DNA of 64,000 nucleotides from Candidatus Woesearchaeota archaeon (GTDB taxonomy: Archaea > Nanobdellota > Nanobdellia > Woesearchaeales > JAFGUC01): assembly GCA_016938695.1 (NCBI GenBank), contig JAFGUC010000043.1, positions 206,404 through 270,403 of the forward strand, in the 5' to 3' direction. Made by a program: the position numbers and the translations under genes. The notes under the pieces are model-generated. The model searched no databases, was not told the origin of the DNA, and was given only the letters and a program-made list of their open reading frames with translations. This document shows, piece after piece, positions 41,248-50,283 of this stretch (position 1 is the stretch's first letter; each line of letters begins with the position of its first letter).

Positions 41248-43155
41248 ATGGCAGAAGAAGAGAAAGCAAAAAAACCAGTTACTTCTAAAGGTGAATCATT
41301 CTCAGAGTCTCAGCATTCTACGCTTTGGGAAGTTGTTATTGGAATATTTCTAATAATTATACAATTTGTGATGAATAAGAGTTTTCTTGGAACTGGTTTT
41401 AGTAAATGGTATTTTGATGTAGTTTTCTTTTGTTTTCTATTCCTGATATTTATTTCATGTAGAAAAGATTTTTTCAAAGCAGCAATCATATCAGTATTTG
41501 CAATATTTTTTAGTGGTATTTTGCTAAATCATATTGGAGCATTGAATGCTCTTGCAAGTTTTACGCATTTTAATCTTTTAAGTCAAGATTTATTAGTAGT
41601 CGTATATTACGGAATACTTATTTTTGGAACTTCTTTTTTCGCACAAGCTTTAATTAAGGATGAAACCGTAGACTATATGGGAACAGCATTCATTGCAATA
41701 TTGAGTATCTTGTTGCCATTTTTAATTGTTAAATTTCCATTCTCAAATTACTTGTTAATGTCTGATCAAACAGGTTCATTACTAAAACTATTTTTTTCAA
41801 TTCCATTACTATGGCAACCTTTCTGGATAAGTGGTCTAGCAAAGGCAAAGGCACAAGGTTCTGGCGTTGCATATGCATTTTTAATTATCTGGCTATTAGT
41901 AATTTTAACTATCACAATGGTTGTAAGTTATGTTGCTGTTCCAGTTGAAGCAAGAAATTCTTTGCAAGCATCTGGAAATACTGCAATAAGTGATATTTAC
42001 AAAGGAATAAATGACACAACAACGACAATTAAAGACACAATCATTAATCCAATAACAAAAGGATTTAATCCTGAAGAAGCTGCAATTGAAACAAGAGTAG
42101 ATTCTGAGCAATCCTCGAGTAAAAAAGGAGTTTCGATATCTGGATTGACTTTTGATGAAGGTACAACAATAGAATTTGGAACAACTCCATCATCATATTC
42201 TCAATTATTTGTAACAGGAACAATAGTAAGTGAAGGAACAGACACAGATGAATACTCCAAATTCAAAGTAAATGTAGGTTGTGAATACGTTGTAAGTGGA
42301 TATGCTGGTTTGTTTACAGACGAAACAAAATCCAAGATAACTGTTCCTGGAAAATTAAACAATCTTGAAGTTGGAGAAGATTATAATACTGATTTATATC
42401 AAATTCGTTATGACCGAGATTTAATGTGTTCTGCTGAAAAATCAACAGTCTTGGCAAATCTAAAAGACCCTGCAAAAATAAAACTTGCAACTCTTAGAGC
42501 AAATTATAATTTATCATATGACTTCTTTACAGCAGGTTACATGACAAGATATTTCATTGATGAAAAAATAGTTGACGCTGGACGAGAAAAATTTGGAAGT
42601 GATGAATTTGCAATAATTGGAGAATACGATTCTGGTGATGTAAGTAAATACAAAACATCAACATATACAAGCGGTCCAATTGTTGTAGGAATAGAAGTAA
42701 TAAAAGACAAATTAATTGTCCCAATTAATACTGAAAGTGAAACAGACTCAAATCTTAATCTTAAAATTGAAGCTAAGATAAACGAATACTCTAGAGGATT
42801 AAGTATTACACGAGCAAATGACATTACAATATCAATTCCTGAAGCAATCACGTTAGGAACAGATTGTAGTTCAGTAAGATTCAAAGAAATAACTCCTGAT
42901 CAATTAAACGCAAGAATACAAGATTATGTTGGAGGAACGACAGGATTAAAATTCTATGCATTAGACGATTCATCAAAAGCTTCATTTAAAATGGATTATC
43001 TAAATTCTGAAAAACGATTTTCTTGTCCAATAACTGTTGCAAATTCAGAACTTGAAAATACTGTATTAAAGGGAAGTATTGCAGTTTTCATTGATTATGA
43101 AGTTAAAGATTCAAAAATTTCGTCAGATGTGACGCCTAAATGGGTGAGTACATGA
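41248..43155 (+). CDS. Polytopic membrane protein with large external domain
   Basis: The 635-residue protein has a charged N-terminus (MAEEEKAKKPVTSKGESFSE), about seven membrane helices in residues 28-235, and an external C-terminal domain of about 370 residues that is Ser/Thr-rich and beta-rich. No catalytic motif is recognised. It starts 19 bp after the single-pass gene and its stop overlaps the start of the first lipoprotein (ATGA), so it is a co-translated part of the cluster. It may be the membrane anchor or platform of the complex. Confidence 0.6.
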   Translation: MAEEEKAKKPVTSKGESFSESQHSTLWEVVIGIFLIIIQFVMNKSFLGTGFSKWYFDVVFFCFLFLIFISCRKDFFKAAIISVFAIFFSGILLNHIGALNALASFTHFNLLSQDLLVVVYYGILIFGTSFFAQALIKDETVDYMGTAFIAILSILLPFLIVKFPFSNYLLMSDQTGSLLKLFFSIPLLWQPFWISGLAKAKAQGSGVAYAFLIIWLLVILTITMVVSYVAVPVEARNSLQASGNTAISDIYKGINDTTTTIKDTIINPITKGFNPEEAAIETRVDSEQSSSKKGVSISGLTFDEGTTIEFGTTPSSYSQLFVTGTIVSEGTDTDEYSKFKVNVGCEYVVSGYAGLFTDETKSKITVPGKLNNLEVGEDYNTDLYQIRYDRDLMCSAEKSTVLANLKDPAKIKLATLRANYNLSYDFFTAGYMTRYFIDEKIVDAGREKFGSDEFAIIGEYDSGDVSKYKTSTYTSGPIVVGIEVIKDKLIVPINTESETDSNLNLKIEAKINEYSRGLSITRANDITISIPEAITLGTDCSSVRFKEITPDQLNARIQDYVGGTTGLKFYALDDSSKASFKMDYLNSEKRFSCPITVANSELENTVLKGSIAVFIDYEVKDSKISSDVTPKWVST

Positions 43156-44132
43156 TTAATAAAAATTCAAGTTTACATATCATCATTCTAATTTCAATAC
43201 TAGTTCTAACATTATCTGGATGCTCGGGTTCAAATAAAACAACCAACGTCGGTACAGTTGATACTAAAGTCTTAGAAGGAAAAACGGGATTAAGTATAAC
43301 TTTAGATGGTGCAAGTGAAACCCAAAAAGTGTATGAAGATACTGAATTTCAATTTGTCATAAAAATTGAAAATCAAGGTGCATCAGATACTCAAGCAAAA
43401 ATAGTTGATCCTGTTAGAGATAAAAGATATATTCCAGAAATAACTTTTCTAGATTCTGAGTATTCTTTAAATCAATATTTTACACTGGAAGGTTTATCAC
43501 TTCAAAAGCAAACAACCGATATTATAATAATTCCTGCATCACTAAAAACAAGTAAACTTTCTGTGACAGAAGATCAAAGAACAGAAACTATAAATTTTAA
43601 CTTATGTTATTCTTATTCAACAAATTTTGAAACCGATGTTTGTGTGGATACTGATGTGTTCGGTACAGTAGAACGAGAAAAAGTATGTACAGTTGGTCCT
43701 AAGACATTATCAAAAGGACAAGGTGCGCCAATAGAAGTTTCAAAAATAGAATTAAACTTTTTATCAAGAGAATCAACAGTAATGCCAAAAATCAAGTTTG
43801 AATTAAAAAATTCAGGAACAGGAAACCCGTTATCAAAGAAGACCTATAATTCTTTCTGTAAAGAATCCGCAAACGAAAACATACCTGAAGGAGATGTTGG
43901 CATAAGTGAGCTTTCTTTCGGCGGATACACATTAAATGACTTTGATTGCATTCCTTCTGCTGAAAACATGATTTTCAATAACAATAAATTGGAACTAACT
44001 TGTACATTAAAATCTACTGTAGAAGGTATTTCTAAAACACAAGGAAATTATCTATCTAAAATAGATGCAAAATTTGATTATTATTACAAAACAGCTAATT
44101 CGTTTAATATCGCAATTCAGAAGAGCTCTTAA
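43152..44132 (+). CDS. Surface lipoprotein 1 of a three-paralogue set
   Basis: The 326-residue protein has a lipoprotein signal (hydrophobic helix then LSGC) and a first beta-sandwich (GLSITLDGASETQKVYEDTE...FVIKIENQG). A second region carries the shared motif CYSYSTNFETDVCVDTDVFG, KVCTV and SKGQGAPIEVSKIEL. The same framework occurs in the next two genes, so it is one of three tandem paralogues. Cysteines near the motif may form disulfides. GGTG precedes ATG 43152, which overlaps the upstream stop. Confidence 0.65.
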   Translation: MINKNSSLHIIILISILVLTLSGCSGSNKTTNVGTVDTKVLEGKTGLSITLDGASETQKVYEDTEFQFVIKIENQGASDTQAKIVDPVRDKRYIPEITFLDSEYSLNQYFTLEGLSLQKQTTDIIIIPASLKTSKLSVTEDQRTETINFNLCYSYSTNFETDVCVDTDVFGTVEREKVCTVGPKTLSKGQGAPIEVSKIELNFLSRESTVMPKIKFELKNSGTGNPLSKKTYNSFCKESANENIPEGDVGISELSFGGYTLNDFDCIPSAENMIFNNNKLELTCTLKSTVEGISKTQGNYLSKIDAKFDYYYKTANSFNIAIQKSS

Positions 44133-44134
44133 GG

Positions 44135-44162
44135 CTATTTAAAAATCAAAACTTTTAAATAG
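44135..44162. promoter_or_regulatory. 28-bp perfect inverted repeat with TATA-like arms
   Basis: CTATTTAAAA (44135-44144) and TTTTAAATAG (44153-44162) are exact reverse complements with an 8-nt spacer. It starts two bases after the lipoprotein 1 stop and may end that transcript or provide an internal promoter for lipoprotein 2 (start predicted near 44182). Confidence 0.5.
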
Positions 44163-44202
44163 TAACTTTACTCCAATTTTATAAAATAAAAAAGGTGATT
44201 AA

Positions 44203-45129
44203 GTGAAATATTTCGTCTTTACTCTTGTTGTTTTGTTTTCGCTAGTTTTAAGCGGATGCAGTGGTACTAATTCATCAACAGGTAGTTCTGATACCACTTA
44301 CGCAAAAGGTACTTTAGGTGTATCTTTTTTCTTTATGGATAATCAACCACCAAGTAAGATTTATTTGACTGAAGATCCTGTTCCATTTCCAATAACTGTT
44401 GAAGTAAGAAATGAAGGAACATATGAATTAGGTCCTCAAGATTTAATCTTTACACTTAGTGGTGTTGACCCAACAATGATTACAATACCTGAATCTGAAT
44501 ATTTACGTGAAACTCTTGATGGAAAGACTCAATATCTTCCAGAAGGTGGCTTCACAATAAAAGAATTAGGAGAACTTGCACTTGACCGAGATAATATCGG
44601 AACAGAATACAATCCAACAATTCTCTTAAGTGCATATTATAAGTATAAAACAAGAGGTTCAGTACCAATTTGTATTGATCCTGATTTATATGATTCAAAC
44701 TCAGGCGATAAAGTCTGTACAGCTCAAGATGTTTCAATTTCAGGAGGACAAGGAAGTCCAATTGCTGTTGTTAAGGTTGAACAAGTTTCATCTCCTTCAA
44801 AAGCAATTTTTAAATTATATTTTTCAAATGCTGGTTCAGGAACTGTTTTTTCAACAAGACAATCCTTAGAAGAAGCATCTAGAGACGGAATTGGAATAAG
44901 ATACAAAGATTTAATTCATGTTACTGCAAGTTTAGGTGGTCAACCACTGGACTGTAGAACAGATGATAACGGAAATGTTAGAGTTGACGATGTATTATAC
45001 TGTACTTATAATTATGATTCAAGTTCAGTATCTAGTGCGTTTTCAACAGTAATTAATTTTGAGATTGAATTCAATTACAAAACATCCGTTCAAAAAAGTT
45101 TAACAATCATTAATCTCAAACAAGAATGA
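44203..45129 (+). CDS. Surface lipoprotein 2 of a three-paralogue set (GTG start)
   Basis: The 308-residue protein starts at GTG 44203 behind a GGTGA ribosome-binding site. It has a lipoprotein signal (LVLSGC), then LGVSFFFMDNQPPSKIYLTE and FPITVEVRNEG, and the shared region YYKYKTRGSVPICIDPDLYD, KVCTAQ and SGGQGSPIAVVKVEQ. It aligns with both neighbours over this region and is the best-conserved copy of the QG-P-I motif. The stop overlaps the next ORF by a few bases. Probably anchored on the outer face of the membrane. Confidence 0.65.
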   Translation: MKYFVFTLVVLFSLVLSGCSGTNSSTGSSDTTYAKGTLGVSFFFMDNQPPSKIYLTEDPVPFPITVEVRNEGTYELGPQDLIFTLSGVDPTMITIPESEYLRETLDGKTQYLPEGGFTIKELGELALDRDNIGTEYNPTILLSAYYKYKTRGSVPICIDPDLYDSNSGDKVCTAQDVSISGGQGSPIAVVKVEQVSSPSKAIFKLYFSNAGSGTVFSTRQSLEEASRDGIGIRYKDLIHVTASLGGQPLDCRTDDNGNVRVDDVLYCTYNYDSSSVSSAFSTVINFEIEFNYKTSVQKSLTIINLKQE

Positions 45130-45146
45130 GAAAGAGGTCGATTAAT

Positions 45147-46124
45147 ATGAAAAAATTTGCTCTGTTAACTACTTTGCTCGCACTTTGCTTATTTCTTGCA
45201 GGTTGCCAGCAGGGAACTGAAACTCAAAGCGAAGAAATCGCTGTAAGTTTCATCGGTGGAACTAATGCTCTTTCAGTAGACTTTGTTGAAGGTGCTCCTC
45301 CAGCAGAAGTTTTAGATGGTGCAAGATTTCCTTTTAATGTTAATTTAGAAGTTAAAAATTTAGGTGAAGCTGAAGTAAAATCTGGCGACATTAAAATAGA
45401 ATTGTCTGGAATAAACCCTGCTGATTTTGGAAAACAATCAACAGATTTAGTAAAGAACTCCGTTTCAATGGATTTGTATCCAGCTAGAAAAACAGGAGAA
45501 GGCGATGTTTTAGATGGCGCTGTAACTTATGTTGACTTTGCAAATTTTAATTACCAGGATGAATTAAATGGAAATGTTAATTTTCCAATTGTTGCAGACC
45601 TTTGTTACAAGTATCAAACAAGAGCTGTAACTAAAATGTGTGTAAGAAAAGATTTACTAAAATCAACTGTTAACGGTGGAGATGGATGCGAAGTTAAAGG
45701 CACAAAGACAGTACAAAACTCCTGTGGTCCTGTACACATTACTTCTCTATCTCAATTCCCAACAGGAAGCGACAAGATATCTTTTACATTAGTTATTGAA
45801 AAATTGGGTACTGGAGATGTTTACAAAAAAACAGACTCTGCACCAAGTTGTGAAGATGACATAGCATTGCAAAATAAAGTTTATATGAATATTGACACTG
45901 GTTTAGGAGGCGGACTTAGTTGCGACGCTTTCGAAGATGGTTCTGGAAATCCAACAATGACATCTTCTGGTTACGTGACATTGTACCAAGGAAAAAGAAC
46001 TATAACTTGTGTTCAGACATTAACACAAACTTTGGACTTTGAGAAGGTTGTTGATATTACAATGGATTATGTATATCACGAAGCTAAATCAAAGAGTATT
46101 TTAGTAAAACATCCATTAGGATAG
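45147..46124 (+). CDS. Surface lipoprotein 3 of a three-paralogue set
   Basis: The 325-residue protein has a lipoprotein signal (FALLTTLLALCLFLAGC), LSVDFVEGAPPAEVLDGARF and FNVNLEVKNLG, and the shared CYKYQTRAVTKMCVRKDLL region. The QGAPI motif is degenerate (NSCGPVHITSL), so this is the most divergent copy. Several extra cysteines occur. The GAGG site in the overlap with gene 2 supports ATG 45147. It ends the cluster; the coiled-coil gene converges from the other strand. Confidence 0.63.
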   Translation: MKKFALLTTLLALCLFLAGCQQGTETQSEEIAVSFIGGTNALSVDFVEGAPPAEVLDGARFPFNVNLEVKNLGEAEVKSGDIKIELSGINPADFGKQSTDLVKNSVSMDLYPARKTGEGDVLDGAVTYVDFANFNYQDELNGNVNFPIVADLCYKYQTRAVTKMCVRKDLLKSTVNGGDGCEVKGTKTVQNSCGPVHITSLSQFPTGSDKISFTLVIEKLGTGDVYKKTDSAPSCEDDIALQNKVYMNIDTGLGGGLSCDAFEDGSGNPTMTSSGYVTLYQGKRTITCVQTLTQTLDFEKVVDITMDYVYHEAKSKSILVKHPLG

Positions 46125-46131
46125 AATTATT

Positions 46132-47736
46132 TTAATTTTTTTTAATATTTTTATTTATTGCTTCTTTGATTTTTTCTGCAGGATGTCCTGATGCAAGTAA
46201 AGTTCTCATTACTTTGTCTGGATTCTCACCATGATCTAAAGCCATTTTGACAAGTGGCTCAATATGTGATATTTCATCATTGACACCAAGTTTCTTTCGA
46301 AACTGTGCCTTGATATTATCTTCATCCTGCTTGATTCTAGATTCTTCAGCTAGTATTCTTTGTGAATCCTTTTCTGGGTCATACTCATTTAAATCTGCTA
46401 ATTTATGAGAACCAAGCATTAGTGCTTCTTTTATTCTTGCAGTAAATTCAACAGCTAATTCTTTTTCTTTCTCACGTTTATCAAGGATAACTTTGTTTTG
46501 TTCAGCAACAATTTTATTTAGATTTTCAATTCTAAGTTTCATGGATATTTCTTGATTAGTATGTTCTTTAATTAACTCTTCAATTCTAATTTCTTGCTCT
46601 TTTTTCATCTCTTGAACTTCAATCATATGTTTCTTCCTATAATTGCTAAGTTCTTTGTCAAGGATGATATTTTGCTTTGTAAATTCCTGAGTATCTTTTT
46701 TCAAAGTCTCACGTAAAGTATTATTCTCACTCATTAATTTATCAATTGTTTTTTTAGCAGAAACAAGCTTAACACGTTTAATTCCAAGTTCATTTTCAAG
46801 TTCAATTGTTGCTTTTTCTTTATGTTGCTGTGCTTCTTTAAATGAATCAAACTTCTGTTTCAATGAATTATATTCTTGGTTAAGTCCAGAATTTTCTTTT
46901 TGTAATTTGATTAAAACTGCGTTTTTTTGTCTATTCAAATTCTCAAGGTTTTTCATCTCTTCAATAACTTTCTTGATTGCTCTATTCTTGAATCGAACTT
47001 CTTCTTCAGTTAAATATAATTTTTTATTTAAATCAGTGACCTTATCAGAAATCGCAGAAATCCCACTTCTAATCTTTGATTCTTTTTGAGTTATTTCAAT
47101 AAGACGTTCGTTTTGATTAATTATTTCTTTATCTTTCTTGAAAATATTAGATTTAAGTTCAGATTCATAATCTGCCTTTTTACTTAATTCACTTTGTAAT
47201 CGTAATATATCTGTTTCAAGTCTATGGATTATTTGTTCTTTTGCAAATATTTTTTCATTAAATTGTTCTTCTTTTTTCTTGATTACTTCTTCAGTTAGTT
47301 CAACAGTATTCATGCTGTGTCTAATCTCAGAAATTTCCTTTTGAAGATAGTTTAATCTTCGAGTTAAGTTTTCAATAATTGCGTTCTTCTCAATAATTGA
47401 TTTTTGGAACAATTCCCTTGCTTCTGCGACCTTAAGTGAACGTTCGTGATAACTTTGTTGCAATAATTTGTTCGTTTCACGTTGGGTCTCAATTAGCTGG
47501 AAAACACGATCCTTTAATTTACCAATAATTATTTGCTGTTCGTGAAATTTTTCTTTATAATAATCTGCTTCACGTTTAGTTTCATCATTTTTAATAAACT
47601 CAGAAGATTTAATTGGTGCTTGATAATCAAAGAGTTGTTTGAATTCTGTAACTTCTTTCACTAATCTATCAATCTTTTCAGAATTAGACTCTACATTCTT
47701 TTCAACATCACCCCTCTTTGTTTTTTTAGCAACCAT
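46132..47736 (-). CDS. Long coiled-coil protein with small C-terminal helical domain
   Basis: The 534-residue protein is nearly all coiled coil (residues about 15-460, heptads of Lys/Glu/Leu; FQLIETQRETNKLLQQSYHE). It starts 5 bp after rfcS. The last 60 residues form a globular helical element with PLVKMALDHGENPDKVMRTL and ASGHPAEKIKEAINK, a pattern (LxxYIxxALxxGxxxxxIRxxLLxAGxxxxxIxxAL) I recall from archaeal coiled-coil proteins. No ATPase head or hinge is present, so it is not SMC. Function unknown; a structural or scaffold role linked to the clamp loader is only a guess. Confidence 0.6.
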   Translation of the reverse strand: MVAKKTKRGDVEKNVESNSEKIDRLVKEVTEFKQLFDYQAPIKSSEFIKNDETKREADYYKEKFHEQQIIIGKLKDRVFQLIETQRETNKLLQQSYHERSLKVAEARELFQKSIIEKNAIIENLTRRLNYLQKEISEIRHSMNTVELTEEVIKKKEEQFNEKIFAKEQIIHRLETDILRLQSELSKKADYESELKSNIFKKDKEIINQNERLIEITQKESKIRSGISAISDKVTDLNKKLYLTEEEVRFKNRAIKKVIEEMKNLENLNRQKNAVLIKLQKENSGLNQEYNSLKQKFDSFKEAQQHKEKATIELENELGIKRVKLVSAKKTIDKLMSENNTLRETLKKDTQEFTKQNIILDKELSNYRKKHMIEVQEMKKEQEIRIEELIKEHTNQEISMKLRIENLNKIVAEQNKVILDKREKEKELAVEFTARIKEALMLGSHKLADLNEYDPEKDSQRILAEESRIKQDEDNIKAQFRKKLGVNDEISHIEPLVKMALDHGENPDKVMRTLLASGHPAEKIKEAINKNIKKN

Positions 47737-47741
47737 TTTTA

Positions 47742-48689
47742 TTATTTTATCATGTAAAATTGAGCTAAAAGCGCTTCTAATTGTATGAATGGATCAGAAC
47801 CTTCAACAAGTCTAAACTCAATTTCACCACATTTATCGATTAATTTAATTTTCTGTTCATCAGAGACATTAATATTCCAAATTTCTTTTTGAATTTGCTT
47901 AATGATATCTAATGCACTAAGGGCTTGTTTATACATAACATCCATTAGTTTAGATCGTGCATCAACAAATTTACCTTGAATTGCTGTGTTTAAGACCTCT
48001 AAGATTTCTTTTGGTTTAGCAGATGCTGAGATAGAATAAACAACCTCTTCAGTTATTTCTTTTGAAATTGTTGCACACGCTTGCATAACATTTTCAAGTC
48101 TTCTACAATCTCCACCAGATACTTCAAATAATGCTTTCTTTGCATCATCTGTTACTTTCAAAGATTCTTTTAATGTAATGGAATCAATTATTTTTACGAT
48201 TTCATCAAACTCTAAGTTTTTGAATTTGAAAATACTACATCTACTCTGTATTGGGTCAATTATCTTAGAAATATAATTGCAACTTAGAATGAATCTTGTG
48301 TTGCCTGCATAATTTTCCATAGTTCGTCTTAATGCTTGTTGTGCTTCTTTTGTTAGTGCATCACATTCATCAAGATAAATTATCTTAAATGGAACATTTC
48401 CAATAGATTTAGTTCTTGCGAAATCCTTAACCTTTGTTCTAACGACATCAATTCCTCGTTCATCACTTGCGTTAAGTTCTAGAAAACTGTTTTGCCATTC
48501 GTCCCCGAATAACTTACGAGCAATAATTAGTGATGTTGTGGTCTTACCAACACCAGCAGGACCTGCAAATAATAAGTGTGGCATATTTTGATTTTCAACA
48601 AAACTCTTAATCCTATCTATTATGATATCTTGACCTTTCACTTCAGAAAAATCTTCAGGCCTATACTTTTCAATCCATATCTCTGACAT
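47742..48689 (-). CDS. rfcS: Replication factor C small subunit (clamp loader)
   Basis: The 315-residue AAA+ protein loads PCNA. Motifs: WIEKYRPEDFSEVKGQD at the N-terminus, Walker A AGPAGVGKTT, Walker B IIYLDECDAL, sensor 1 FILSCNYISKI, and the arginine finger SRC (QSRCSIF). A C-terminal collar domain follows. It is followed by a coiled-coil protein gene (5 bp). No RFC large subunit is in the window. A leaderless promoter with an inverted repeat precedes it. Confidence 0.96.
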   Translation of the reverse strand: MSEIWIEKYRPEDFSEVKGQDIIIDRIKSFVENQNMPHLLFAGPAGVGKTTTSLIIARKLFGDEWQNSFLELNASDERGIDVVRTKVKDFARTKSIGNVPFKIIYLDECDALTKEAQQALRRTMENYAGNTRFILSCNYISKIIDPIQSRCSIFKFKNLEFDEIVKIIDSITLKESLKVTDDAKKALFEVSGGDCRRLENVMQACATISKEITEEVVYSISASAKPKEILEVLNTAIQGKFVDARSKLMDVMYKQALSALDIIKQIQKEIWNINVSDEQKIKLIDKCGEIEFRLVEGSDPFIQLEALLAQFYMIK

Positions 48690-48698
48690 ATTAAGAAA

Positions 48699-48717
48699 AA
48701 ATAGTAAAATACTATTT
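48699..48717. promoter_or_regulatory. Inverted repeat at the rfcS promoter
   Basis: AAATAGTA and TACTATTT flank AAA (8-bp perfect arms). On the minus strand TTTAAATAG overlaps one arm and lies about 25 nt before the rfcS ATG at 48689. It is another TATA-overlapping palindrome like those at 4110, 39923 and 44135. Confidence 0.5.
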
Positions 48718-48740
48718 AAATTTTTAGAAATAAAAGAAAT

Positions 48741-49016
48741 TTATATGACGTCTTCTTCAGCAATAACAATAAAGTCGCCAATAGCAATAACTGCGCTAAA
48801 AGGAACTAATAAGTTATTTGTCTTGTCTTTTTCAAGTTCAAGCTTTAAACTGTAAGAAGTTGGATTTTCTAAAACGATGTGGATTAATTCTCCAGATCTT
48901 GTTTCAAAAACAATATCTCCGACTTCGCCGAATCTTTTTCCTGTTTTACTAACTACTGTTTTACCAATAAGTTGTTTTGAGAATTTCTTATCTCCTTCTT
49001 GTTGACCTGTTGACAT
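48741..49016 (-). CDS. PRC-barrel domain protein
   Basis: The 91-residue protein is a single PRC-barrel: FSKQLIGKTVVSKTGKRFGE, VGDIVFETRSGELIHIVLE and LVPFSAVIAIGDFIVIAEED. Archaeal stand-alone PRC proteins are common; one role suggested for some is in cell division (CdpB-like). This one is 91 residues with a short N-terminal extension. The promoter lies in the 182-bp gap to tyrS. Confidence 0.8.
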   Translation of the reverse strand: MSTGQQEGDKKFSKQLIGKTVVSKTGKRFGEVGDIVFETRSGELIHIVLENPTSYSLKLELEKDKTNNLLVPFSAVIAIGDFIVIAEEDVI

Positions 49017-49056
49017 TTTTCCCCTCTAAATATGATTTTGAAACGATTTTCTACTT

Positions 49057-49087
49057 AACTGTAATTATACACAGTTATATATAAAGG
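49057..49087 (-). promoter_or_regulatory. Promoter of the PRC-barrel gene with an inverted repeat at the start site
   Basis: CTTTATATATAA on the minus strand (about 49076-49087) is a strong TATA box. AACTGT (49057-49062) and ACAGTT (49071-49076), 8 nt apart, straddle the predicted start, so a regulator bound there would block transcription. Confidence 0.5.
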
Positions 49088-49237
49088 TTTCGTAGGGGTT
49101 GTGATGAGTCTTTGTTCATTTGTGCGCCTTAGAGACACATACACAGTATTTATTTATTTTCAATATTGTAATCAAAAAGCAAAAGAACAAGCTTTTTATT
49201 GTTTGTTTTTTTCAAATCTCTGATAAGGTGTAGTTTA

Positions 49238-50266
49238 ATGGATGGAACAACAAAATATGATATAATAGCAAAGAATCTACAAGAAATTGTAGGCGAGGAA
49301 GAATTAAAAGTAATTTTAAATGAGCGAGACCTTAAAGTTTATTGGGGTACTGCGCCAACAGGAAGACCTCACTTAGGATATTTTGTTCCAATGTATAAAA
49401 TTGCAGACCTACTAAGAGCAGGTTGTCATGTAACAATTCTATTTGCAAATATACACGCATATTTAGACAACATGAAGACCACTTGGGAACTTTTGGATAA
49501 CAGAACAAAATACTATGAATTCATAATAAAAGAAATGTTAACTTTAATTGGTGTTCCGTTAGATAAATTAAGATTCATTAAAGGAACTGATTTTCAATTA
49601 AGCGAGAAATATACTCTTGATATGTATAAGGTTTCAGCACTGTCAACAACAAGAGATACTCAAAAAGCAGGAGCACAGGTTGTAAAACAAATTGATAATC
49701 CAAAGATGAGTGGTTTATTGTATCCAATTTTGCAAGCATTAGATGAAGAACATTTAGGTGTAGACGCACAATTCGGTGGCGTTGATCAAAGAAAGATTTT
49801 TATGTTCGCACGAGAATTCTTGCCAAAAATAGGTTATCAAAAAAGAATTCATTTAATGAATCCATTAATTCCGGGCTTAGGCGAAAGTGGTAAAATGAGT
49901 TCAAGCGAACCAAACTCAAAAATAGATTTTGATGATTCTGACAAGGCAATAAGAAAGAAAATAGGAAAAGCATTTTCAATAGACGGTGTTGTCGATGAAA
50001 ATGGTCTTTTAGCAATTGCAAAATATGTTATATTTAGAAAACTTGAGGACGAAGGAAAAGATTTTGTAATAGATAGACCAGAACAATACGGTGGAAAAAT
50101 CGTTTTCAAAACATATGAAGATGTTGAATCTGCATTTGCAAAAAAAGAGTTAGCATCAATTGACTTAAAACAAGGAATAGCTGATGAAATAATAAAACTT
50201 ATTTCTCCATTAAGAACAAAAATAGAAGAGAATAAAGAATTGTTTGATGCAGCATATCCTAATTAA
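49238..50266 (+). CDS. tyrS: Tyrosyl-tRNA synthetase (archaeal type)
   Basis: The protein (342 residues from ATG 49238) is a class I synthetase: TAPTGRPHLGYF is the HIGH-like motif, and GKMSSSEPNSKIDFDD holds the KMSSS motif. The Tyr-binding helix SALSTTRDTQKAGAQVVKQI and QALDEEHLGVDAQFGGVDQR fit archaeal TyrRS rather than TrpRS. The length of archaeal TyrRS is about 330 residues, which supports the internal ATG rather than the upstream TTG at 49199. It is transcribed divergently from the PRC-barrel gene. Confidence 0.95.
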   Translation: MDGTTKYDIIAKNLQEIVGEEELKVILNERDLKVYWGTAPTGRPHLGYFVPMYKIADLLRAGCHVTILFANIHAYLDNMKTTWELLDNRTKYYEFIIKEMLTLIGVPLDKLRFIKGTDFQLSEKYTLDMYKVSALSTTRDTQKAGAQVVKQIDNPKMSGLLYPILQALDEEHLGVDAQFGGVDQRKIFMFAREFLPKIGYQKRIHLMNPLIPGLGESGKMSSSEPNSKIDFDDSDKAIRKKIGKAFSIDGVVDENGLLAIAKYVIFRKLEDEGKDFVIDRPEQYGGKIVFKTYEDVESAFAKKELASIDLKQGIADEIIKLISPLRTKIEENKELFDAAYPN

Positions 50267-50283
50267 TTTTTTTAATTTTATTT

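Noticed and set aside
49101..49230. C/D box sRNA before tyrS (GTGATGA ... CTGA)
   Set aside because: The only CTGA lies about 115 nt away and no D' or C' boxes exist between them.
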